The translations under genes and the position numbers were made by a program. 44,038 nt of DNA from Planctomycetota bacterium (GTDB lineage Bacteria > Planctomycetota > UBA1135 > UBA2386), in NCBI GenBank assembly GCA_016795295.1, contig JAEUHP010000049.1, forward strand, positions 1 through 44,038. The letters run 5' to 3'. Shown piece after piece: positions 17,089-23,444 of this stretch; within the stretch, counting starts at the first letter, position 1, and each line of letters opens with the position of its first letter. The notes under the pieces are model-generated. The model was not told the origin of the DNA. It did not search any database and was given only the letters and a program-made list of their open reading frames with translations.

Positions 17089-18098
17089 GCACGATTCTCG
17101 TCACCGGCGGCGCCGGCTTCATCGGCTCCAACTTCGTCCGCATGTTGCTGATCGGCCGCGACCACCGCGTGGTCAATGTCGACGCCCTGACCTATGCGGG
17201 CAACCTGGAGAACCTCGCCGACGTCGAGCAGCACCCGCGTTACACGTTCGTGCGCGGCGACATCGCCGACAGCGCCGCGATGGATCGGGTGTTCGCCGAG
17301 CATCGGCCCGAACTGGTCGTGCACTTCGCGGCCGAGAGCCACGTCGACCGTTCGGTGCTCGACGCCACGGCCTTCGTGCGCACCAACGTGCAGGGCACCC
17401 AGGTGTTGCTCGACAAGAGTCGCATCTACAAGACCCGCCGCTTCGTGCACGTGTCCACCGACGAGGTCTACGGCTCGCTCGGCGCCTGGGGCTACTTCAC
17501 CGAGGACACGCCGATCCAGCCGAACTCCCCGTACTCGGCGAGCAAGGCCGCCAGCGACCTGCTGGTGCGGGCGGCGGTGCACACGCACCATCTGGACTGC
17601 GTGGTGACGCGCTGCTCGAACAACTATGGGCCGTTCCAGTTCCCCGAGAAGCTGATCCCGCTGATGATCGCCAACGCGCTCGAGCACAAGCCCCTGCCGG
17701 TCTACGGCGACGGCAAGAACGTGCGCGACTGGATCCACGTGCTCGACCACTGCGAAGGCATCGCGAAGGCGATGGAGCTCGGCAAAGCCGGCGAGGTCTA
17801 CAACTTCGGTGGCGACGCGGAGCGCGAGAACCTGACGGTGGTGAAGGAGATCCTGCGGTTGGTGGGGCGCGGCGAGGAACTGATCCACTACGTGAAGGAC
17901 CGCCCTGGGCACGACCGCCGTTACGCGATGGACTCGAGCAAGGCGCGGGCGGTGTTGGGCTGGACGCCGAAGCACACGTTCGAGAGCGGGTTGCGGCAGA
18001 CGGTCGATTGGTACGTGCAGAACCGGCAGTGGTGGGAGCGGGTGCGCAGTGGCGCGTACCAGGCCTACTACGAGCAGCAGTACGGCGCGCGCGGCTGA
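17085..18098 (+). CDS. rmlB: dTDP-glucose 4,6-dehydratase
   Basis: 337 residues. ILVTGGAGFIGSNFVRML opens the NAD domain. VDALTYAGNLENL is an RmlB hallmark, and VSTDEVYG carries the catalytic Thr-Asp-Glu. SPYSASKAASDLL gives YxxxK, and TRCSNNYGPFQFPEKLIP and KDRPGHDRRYAMD complete the family signature. It converts dTDP-glucose to the 4-keto-6-deoxy intermediate. It is the last gene of the operon; an unrelated small flavoprotein-like gene follows 20 bp later. Confidence 0.96.
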   Translation: MSTILVTGGAGFIGSNFVRMLLIGRDHRVVNVDALTYAGNLENLADVEQHPRYTFVRGDIADSAAMDRVFAEHRPELVVHFAAESHVDRSVLDATAFVRTNVQGTQVLLDKSRIYKTRRFVHVSTDEVYGSLGAWGYFTEDTPIQPNSPYSASKAASDLLVRAAVHTHHLDCVVTRCSNNYGPFQFPEKLIPLMIANALEHKPLPVYGDGKNVRDWIHVLDHCEGIAKAMELGKAGEVYNFGGDAERENLTVVKEILRLVGRGEELIHYVKDRPGHDRRYAMDSSKARAVLGWTPKHTFESGLRQTVDWYVQNRQWWERVRSGAYQAYYEQQYGARG

Positions 18099-18118
18099 CC
18101 GCGGCGCAGGTTTCCGCA

Positions 18119-18682
18119 ATGGGCTCCGTCACCGACCGCATCGAAGACCGCCACCGCGCGTTCGTGCGCGGCCAGAAGCTGTTCTTCGTCGCCACCGCAC
18201 CGTCTGGCCCGCACGGCCACGTCAATCTGTCGCCCAAGGGCCTCGACAGCTTCCGCATCCTGGACGCGCAGCGCATCGCCTGGCTCGACTTCGTCGGCAG
18301 TGGTGCCGAGACCATCGCGCATCTGCGCGAGAACGGCCGTGTCTGCGTGATGTTCTGCGCGTTCGACGGGGCGCCCGGCATCCTGCGCCTGCACGGCCGG
18401 GGCCGCGTGGTCGAACCGCAGGACGCCGAGTTCGCCGAGCTGCGGGCCGTGTTCCCGGCCGAGCCCGGGGCGGCGGTGCGCGCCATCCTGTGCGCCACCG
18501 TGCACCGGGTCGCCGAGTCGTGTGGCTACGGCGTGCCGCAGTTCGACTTCCGCGGCGAACGCGACCAGATGGCGAGCTGGTGCCGGCGCAAGGGCGCCGA
18601 TGGCGTGCGCCAGTACCAGCGGCAGAAGAACGCGCGCAGCCTGGACGGTCTGCCGGGGCTGCGCTGGGTCGACGAGGCGTGA
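18119..18682 (+). CDS. Pyridoxamine 5'-phosphate oxidase-like split-barrel protein
   Basis: 187 residues. The central segments KLFFVATAPSGPHGHVNLSPKG and WLDFVGSGAETIAHLRENGRVCVMFCAF match the FMN-binding split beta-barrel family. The family normally binds FMN or a related cofactor; the substrate is unknown. There is a Cys at the GPxxHVNLSPKG-adjacent barrel region and a long helical C-terminus rich in Arg. It starts 20 bp after rmlB and could be co-transcribed, but no functional link is evident. Good family call, no specific enzyme call. Confidence 0.85.
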   Translation: MGSVTDRIEDRHRAFVRGQKLFFVATAPSGPHGHVNLSPKGLDSFRILDAQRIAWLDFVGSGAETIAHLRENGRVCVMFCAFDGAPGILRLHGRGRVVEPQDAEFAELRAVFPAEPGAAVRAILCATVHRVAESCGYGVPQFDFRGERDQMASWCRRKGADGVRQYQRQKNARSLDGLPGLRWVDEA

Positions 18683-18692
18683 AGCGCCGGGC

Positions 18693-18724
18693 CTGATGCA
18701 TCGGGGGGGGGCTGATGCATCGGG
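18693..18724. repeat. Two direct copies of a 13-bp sequence with a palindromic core
   Basis: ctgatgcatcggg occurs at 18693-18705 and again at 18712-18724, 19 bp apart. Each contains the perfect palindrome GATGCATC. A run of nine G lies between the palindromes. They lie between the convergent PNPOx-like and clpP genes. Confidence 0.85.
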
Positions 18725-18731
18725 CCGACGC

Positions 18732-18750
18732 GGCCTCCCCCTCGGAGGCC
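18732..18750. terminator. Hairpin between convergent genes, possible terminator
   Basis: GGCCTCC (18732-18738) pairs perfectly with GGAGGCC (18744-18750) around a 5-nt loop. No T-run follows on either strand, so any termination would be weak or assisted. Its position between convergent stops supports the reading. Confidence 0.4.
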
Positions 18751-18765
18751 GGTCTCAGGCCTGGA

Positions 18766-19422
18766 TCACTTCGGCAGTTCGTCGCGGCGCTTCACCACCT
18801 TCGCCACCAGCCCGTACTCCAGCGCCTGTCCTGCGTCGAGCCAGAAGTCGCGCCGGGCCGCTTCGGTCACCTGTTCCAGCGTCTTGCCGCAGGTCTCGGC
18901 GATGATCCGGTTGTAGCGGTCGCGCAGCTTCAGGATCTCCTTGGCCGTGATGTCGAGGTCGCTGGCGGTGCCGCGGCCCATGGTGGACGGCTGGTGGATC
19001 ATGAAGCGGCTCTCGCTCATGCAGAAGCGACGCTTCTTGTCCGCGGCGAGGTGGATCAGGATGCCCGCGGACGCACACAGGCCGTTGACCACCGTGGTCA
19101 CGGGCGGCGCGATGAAGCGCAGCAGGTCGTAGATGGCGAAGCCGGCGTCGGCGCTGCCGCCCGGAGAGTTGATGAACACCGTGATCGGCTTGGTGCTGTC
19201 GGCCTGCTCCATCGCGAGGCAGCGGATGGTGGCCTCCTTCAGCATCTTGTCGTCGACCGGGCCGCTGATCAGCAGCGTGCGGGCGTCGAGCAGGGCCTTC
19301 TCGTACGGGCCCACGCCGCCCTTGTCGCGCTCCCCGTGCTGGCAACCGCCGCCTTCGCCGTCGTCCTCCTCGTCGTCGTGGAGGTGGAGCCGCTTGGGAT
19401 CGAAGTCATTGGGATTCTGCAT
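18766..19422 (-). CDS. clpP: ATP-dependent Clp protease proteolytic subunit
   Basis: 218 residues. The Ser-His-Asp triad is visible: Ser118 in GLCASAG, His143 in MIHQPS, Asp192 in RRDFW. INSPGGSADAGFAIYDLL and LDAGQALEYGLV are also family motifs. It forms the tetradecameric barrel fed by ClpX/ClpA. Unusually, the first 40 residues are an acidic, His- and Cys-containing head (LHLHDDEEDDGEGGGCQHGE) before the ClpP core, where E. coli ClpP has a short propeptide. No clpX or tig is adjacent. The ATG at 19422 is chosen because the sequence upstream looks non-coding. Confidence 0.95.
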   Translation of the reverse strand: MQNPNDFDPKRLHLHDDEEDDGEGGGCQHGERDKGGVGPYEKALLDARTLLISGPVDDKMLKEATIRCLAMEQADSTKPITVFINSPGGSADAGFAIYDLLRFIAPPVTTVVNGLCASAGILIHLAADKKRRFCMSESRFMIHQPSTMGRGTASDLDITAKEILKLRDRYNRIIAETCGKTLEQVTEAARRDFWLDAGQALEYGLVAKVVKRRDELPK

Positions 19423-20136
19423 GTTCGTTCCGGTCTTGGGTCCTGCGTGTTGGCCTGCCCTTGTTTCGGGCAGCGAGCCCGGCCGGGTTGAGTCCGAACC
19501 GTCGATCGCAGGGGAGCGTGGATAGCGCACGCTGCGCTGCGCCGCAACCGCGCGCTGCGTGGCCTGGGCTCTGCTGCGGCGAAAAATGCGCTGCGCCCTT
19601 GCGCCCAAGGGCGAAGATCGTTACTTTTTTCGCGTCGTGGGGCTGTCGATCGCGTGGCGCAAGCGCAGCGCGGGTCGGTTCCCTGCGGCAGACGCCGCCT
19701 GCAGCGTGGATGGCTGTAGGCCCGGCGGTCAGCAGATTCCCGGGTGCATGCCCGGGGTTCCCGGTGGTGCTCGCTGTTCGAGCCCCGGGGCTACGGTGCC
19801 GGTCCTCCGGTAGCGGTGCAGCCTTGGGCGCAGTTTCGGCGTTGGCCCCGGGTCCGGCTTCGTCTGTGCCCTGCGGCACAGGTTTTCTCGGCTGGGTGTC
19901 TCGACCCGGTTCGTTCAGCCTCTGGCCTCTCGAGCCGGCGGTTGGGCGGTGAAGCAGATGGTGTGCAGGCGAAACGCAGTGTGGGTCCGGCGGTGAGTCG
20001 GAGCACTGGCAGTCGCCGAACCAAGTGCGGCGCGGTGGCTCCGGGCTGGTCCCCTTGTTTGGGCTCGTCCCGGTTCCCGAACGGCTTGGTGCAGCATTTC
20101 CCGAGGCTGCCCCGCGTGGGTGGCCGCTCGCACGGC
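19423..20136. other. 714-bp divergent non-coding region between clpP and rho
   Basis: No convincing gene. Open frames that extend upstream of rho translate to Arg/Ser/Pro-rich sequence without family features. It holds a hairpin followed 11 nt later by T6 (19594-19630), and a CCCGGG-loop-CCCGGG element at 19739-19756. Promoters for clpP and rho must be here. A structured rho leader is plausible because rho is autoregulated in other bacteria, but this is inference. Confidence 0.5.
19594..19630 (+). other. Hairpin with distal T-run in the rho upstream region
   Basis: CGCCCTT (19594-19600) pairs with AAGGGCG (19607-19613) around a 6-nt loop. aagatcgttac and then TTTTTT (19625-19630) follow. The gap between stem and T-run is too long for a classical intrinsic terminator. 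It could be an AT-rich promoter element, an attenuator part, or chance. Confidence 0.3.
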
Positions 20137-21594
20137 ATGAGCATCAGCGACAACGATTTCTCCGGCGGCATGGACCCGGCTCCCGATTCGGGTGGCCCTG
20201 AGCGCAGGCGCTGGCGCGGCGGTCGCCGCCGCCGTCGTCGTCGCGGCGGTGGTGGTGGTGGTGGCGGTGGTGGTGGTGGTCAGGGCGGCGGCTATGGCCA
20301 AGGCGGCGGCTACGGCAACCAGGGCGGCGGCTATGGCCAAGGCGGCGGCTTTGGCGGTGGTGGCGGCCAGGGTGGCGGGTTCGGGGGTGGCTTCGCCGAA
20401 GGCGCCGGGGGCGGTGGCCCTGGTGGCGGGGATGCCCGTCCGCTGGTCGAGGGCCCGACCGAAGAAACCGTGGGCGTGCTGGAGTACACCAAGGAGGGCA
20501 ACGGCTGGCTGCGCAAGCGGCAGAACAGCTTCATGCCCGACTCGATCCCCAACGGCGACGTGTTCGTGCCGGGGGCGCTGATCCGCAGCTACCGCCTGCA
20601 GGAAGGCAGCGAGATCGTCGGCCAAGCCGGCTTGCCGAGCCGAGGGCCGCAGCGGTTCACCCTGGCGGCGGTCGACCGCGTCGACGGCATGCCCCCCGAG
20701 GAGCGGCGCGAATGCAAGACGTTCCGCGACCTCACGGTCATCGACCCGGAGCCGCAGTTCGTGCTGGCGCCCGGCGACGACGAGAACATCAGCCTGCGCA
20801 TCGTCGACCTCTTGTGCCCGCTCGGCTTCGGCCAGCGCGGGCTGGTGGTGGCGCCGCCGCGGTCGGGCAAGACCGTGCTGATGCAGCAGATCTGCCACGC
20901 CATCGCCAAGCACTATCCCGACGTGCACATGATGGTGCTGCTGATCGACGAACGCCCCGAAGAGGCGACCGGCTGGAAGCGCAGCGTCGAAGGGCCGAAC
21001 CGCGAAGTGCTGGTGTCGACGCTCGACGAAGGGCCGAAGCACCACATCATGGTCAGCGAGGTGTGCTTGAAGCGCGCCCAGCGCCTGGTCGAGACCGGGC
21101 GCGATGTGGTGATCCTGCTCGACTCGATCACCCGTCTGACCCGCGCCTACAACAGTTTCCTCGGCGGGCGCGGCGGCGGCACCATGTCGGGCGGCCTCGG
21201 CTCGAAGGTGCTCGAGGTGCCGAAGAAGTTCTTCGGCTCGGCGCGCAACTGCGAGGAGGGCGGTTCGCTGACCATCCTGGCCACCACCCTGGTCGACACC
21301 GGCTCGCGCATGGACCAGGTGATCTTCGAGGAGTTCAAGGGCACCGGCAACATGGAGCTGGTGCTGAACCGGCAGCTCGCCGAGCGCCGCATCTTCCCGG
21401 CCATCGACATCGAACTGTCCGGCACGCGCAAGGAAGAGCTGTTGCTCGGCCCGGACGTGACCAAGCGCCTCTACACGCTGCGCCGGGTGCTGGCGCGCAT
21501 GAATGCGCTCGACGCGATGCCGCTGCTCATCGACCGCCTGATGAAGACCGACACCAACAAGGTGTTCTTGGACTCGTTCCGGCTCGAAGAGTGA
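20137..21594 (+). CDS. rho: Transcription termination factor Rho with Gly/Arg-rich N-terminal domain
   Basis: 485 residues. The RNA-dependent ATPase core is complete. The primary RNA-binding OB fold starts at GVLEYTKEGNGWLR (113 on). Walker A is APPRSGKT (239-246). IDERPEE and Walker B VVILLDSIT (Asp329) follow, then the Q-loop GGLGSKVLEVPKKFFGSARN and the R-loop GTGNMELVL. The usual helical Rho_N segment is not seen; in its place are an Arg run (30-36) and Gly/Tyr/Phe/Gln repeats (37-98). It terminates transcription as a hexamer. The ATG at 20137 is used because upstream in-frame sequence looks non-coding; no Shine-Dalgarno is evident. Confidence 0.96.
   Translation: MSISDNDFSGGMDPAPDSGGPERRRWRGGRRRRRRRGGGGGGGGGGGGQGGGYGQGGGYGNQGGGYGQGGGFGGGGGQGGGFGGGFAEGAGGGGPGGGDARPLVEGPTEETVGVLEYTKEGNGWLRKRQNSFMPDSIPNGDVFVPGALIRSYRLQEGSEIVGQAGLPSRGPQRFTLAAVDRVDGMPPEERRECKTFRDLTVIDPEPQFVLAPGDDENISLRIVDLLCPLGFGQRGLVVAPPRSGKTVLMQQICHAIAKHYPDVHMMVLLIDERPEEATGWKRSVEGPNREVLVSTLDEGPKHHIMVSEVCLKRAQRLVETGRDVVILLDSITRLTRAYNSFLGGRGGGTMSGGLGSKVLEVPKKFFGSARNCEEGGSLTILATTLVDTGSRMDQVIFEEFKGTGNMELVLNRQLAERRIFPAIDIELSGTRKEELLLGPDVTKRLYTLRRVLARMNALDAMPLLIDRLMKTDTNKVFLDSFRLEE
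20244..20400 (+). repeat. Gly-codon tract and tandem Gly-Gly-Gly-Tyr/Phe-Gly repeats in rho
   Basis: A GGT/GGC run (to about 20280) is followed by imperfect repeats of 18-21 bp encoding GGGYGQ, GGGYGNQ, GGGYGQ and GGGFGGGGGQ. Such tracts can change length by slippage while staying in frame. Confidence 0.8.
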
Positions 21595-21629
21595 CGCGCG
21601 CTTCGTGCGTCGGCGCAGTGTTGGCGCAG

Positions 21630-21646
21630 GGCCGGTGCCACCGGCC
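21630..21646 (+). terminator. Hairpin downstream of rho
   Basis: GGCCGGT (21630-21636), a 3-nt loop and ACCGGCC (21640-21646) form a perfect 7-bp stem 36 bp after the rho stop. No T-run follows, so its role as a terminator is uncertain. Confidence 0.35.
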
Positions 21647-21763
21647 GTTCGCGACCGGCACTGGTCCGACCGCGACCCGGGGTGCGCCGCCGTCGCGCAA
21701 CCCGGGAGTAATCTCCCGGCGGCACCGTTTCCGGCCCCCCTCTCCGACTCCCCAACCAGTCCC

Positions 21764-22717
21764 ATGATCGAGGTCGATAGACTCGAGAAGAGTTACGGCT
21801 TCGCCCGCGCACTGAAGGGCATCTCCTTCCAGGTGCAGAAGGGCGAGGTGGTCGGCTTTCTCGGCCCCAATGGCGCCGGCAAGTCGACGACGATGAAGAT
21901 CCTGACCGGCTATCTGCTGCCGACCTCCGGTCGGGCGCAGGTGGCTGGCTTCGACGTGGTCGAGGACTCGCTGCAGGTGCGAGCCCGGATCGGCTACCTG
22001 CCGGAGAGCACGCCGCTCTACGCCGAGATGCGCGTCGACGACTACCTGCGCTTCTGCGCCGAGGTGCGTGGTGTGCCGGCGGGGCAGCGCAAGGCGGCGA
22101 TCGAGCGCGCGGTCGGCTTGTGCGGTCTGCAGCGCGTGACCGGCAAGAACATCGTCGAGCTGTCCAAGGGCTACAAGCAGCGCGTCGGCCTCGCCCAGGC
22201 GATCGTGCACGAACCGCCGGTGCTGGTGCTCGACGAGCCGACCTCCGGCCTGGATCCGAACCAGATCGTCGAAGTGCGCAAGCTGATCGAACGGCTCGGC
22301 ACCGAACACACCGTGATCCTGAGCACGCACTACCTGCAGGAAGTCGAAAAGTCCTGCTCGCGCGTGATCATCGTCAACCAGGGTGAGATCGTCGCCGACG
22401 GCACCCAGGCGCAGCTGATCGCCGGCCGGCCGGCTGGGGCGCTGCGCGCGCGTGTGCGCGGCCCCGAGGCGGCGGTGCTGGCGCAGCTCGGCACCCACTT
22501 GGCCGGTTGTCCGGCCGTGGTGGTGGGCCGCAGTGGCGACGTGGTCGAGTACCGGGTCGACGCCGGCAGCGATGGCGGTCCGGTCGAGCGCACCTTTGCC
22601 CAGGTGGTGGTGCAGAACGGCTTCGAACTGCTCGAACTGCAGCGCGAACGGCCGACGCTGGAGGACGTGTTCCGCACCTTGACCCTCGGCAGCGAGAAGG
22701 AGGTGGCCCATGCGTGA
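21764..22717 (+). CDS. ABC transporter ATP-binding protein, GldA-like
   Basis: 317 residues. Walker A is GPNGAGKST, the signature is LSKGYKQR and Walker B is VLVLDEPTSGLDP, followed by the ILSTHYLQEVE switch region. The C-terminal extension (about 225-317) is typical of ABC-2 exporters. LSKGY and LDPNQIVEVR are characteristic of the GldA/CcmA-like group. It energises the permease encoded next, whose ATG overlaps this gene's last codons. An upstream in-frame stretch to 21605 is rejected because the fold begins at MIEVDRLEKSYG. Confidence 0.93.
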   Translation: MIEVDRLEKSYGFARALKGISFQVQKGEVVGFLGPNGAGKSTTMKILTGYLLPTSGRAQVAGFDVVEDSLQVRARIGYLPESTPLYAEMRVDDYLRFCAEVRGVPAGQRKAAIERAVGLCGLQRVTGKNIVELSKGYKQRVGLAQAIVHEPPVLVLDEPTSGLDPNQIVEVRKLIERLGTEHTVILSTHYLQEVEKSCSRVIIVNQGEIVADGTQAQLIAGRPAGALRARVRGPEAAVLAQLGTHLAGCPAVVVGRSGDVVEYRVDAGSDGGPVERTFAQVVVQNGFELLELQRERPTLEDVFRTLTLGSEKEVAHA

Positions 22718-23444
22718 GACCCTGGTGATCTTCCGCCGCGAACTGACGAGCTACTTCTATTCGCCGATCGCCTACGTGTTCGGCGTGCTGCTGACGGTGC
22801 TGCTGCTGTTCTTGGCCGCGTCGTCGAGTCTGGTGCACGGCCAGCAGGCCAGCATGCAGGCGTTCTTCGGTGCGCTGCCGCTGGTGTTCCTTTTGTTCCT
22901 GCCCGGGCTGACCATGCGCTTGTGGGCCGAGGAGCGCAAGATGGGCACGCTCGAGCTGCTGATGACCTTCCCGGTGCGCATCGGGCATCTGGTGCTCGGC
23001 AAGTTCGCCGCCGCGGTGGTGTTCCTCGGTTTCGTGCTGGTGATGACGCTGGGTCTGCCGCTGACGCTGTCCGCCTACGGTCGGGTCGACTGGCCCCCAG
23101 TGCTCGGCGCCTATGTCGCGTCGCTGTTGTTCGCCGGCAGCTTCGTCGCCGTCGGCATGTTCTGGTCGAGCACCACGCGCGACCAGATCGTGGCGATGCT
23201 GCTGTCCTTGGTGTCGCTGCTGGTGCTCTACCTGCTCGGTTACCCGGCGCTGATCGAGGCGCTGACCGGCTGGATGCCGGCCTGGCTGGTCGATCTGGTC
23301 AACGGCATCAGCCCCTACAAGTACTTCGAGAGCATCGGCCGCGGCGTGCTGGACAGCCGCGACTTGGTCTACTTCGCCTGCTTCTGCGGGTTCTTCCTCT
23401 ACGCCAACGCGCTGGTGCTGCACAACCGGCGCCAGAAGGGATGA
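22710..23444 (+). CDS. ABC-2 type permease, GldF-like
   Basis: 244 residues with six membrane helices. The N-terminal RRELTSYFYSPIAYVFG, the cytosolic RLWAEERKMGTLELLMTFPV loop and the C-terminal GISPYKYFESIGRGVLDSRD are conserved in GldF-like permeases. An AAGGAGG at 22698-22704 is one of the few clear Shine-Dalgarno sequences in the window. It overlaps gldA by 8 bp and its TGA overlaps the next ATG. In Bacteroidetes, GldFG with GldA is linked to gliding; in planctomycetes the same cassette occurs without known gliding, so the substrate is open. Confidence 0.93.
   Translation: MRETLVIFRRELTSYFYSPIAYVFGVLLTVLLLFLAASSSLVHGQQASMQAFFGALPLVFLLFLPGLTMRLWAEERKMGTLELLMTFPVRIGHLVLGKFAAAVVFLGFVLVMTLGLPLTLSAYGRVDWPPVLGAYVASLLFAGSFVAVGMFWSSTTRDQIVAMLLSLVSLLVLYLLGYPALIEALTGWMPAWLVDLVNGISPYKYFESIGRGVLDSRDLVYFACFCGFFLYANALVLHNRRQKG

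Noticed and set aside
16952..18682. Open frame running across rmlB in another frame and into the PNPOx-like gene
   Set aside because: Only its 3' part from 18119 is the real gene; the earlier part is a shadow of rmlD/rmlB.
19745..19810. Segment with ttcgagccccggg, looking like a tRNA T-loop
   Set aside because: The flanking bases do not form the 5-bp T-stem, and no acceptor or anticodon arm was found.
19744..20136. 131-codon N-terminal extension of rho
   Set aside because: It is open by chance in GC-rich DNA; composition is unlike a protein and no family member matches. The ATG at 20137 was chosen.
19915..21765. Large antisense open frame across rho
   Set aside because: Shadow of rho with His/Ala-rich low-complexity translation.
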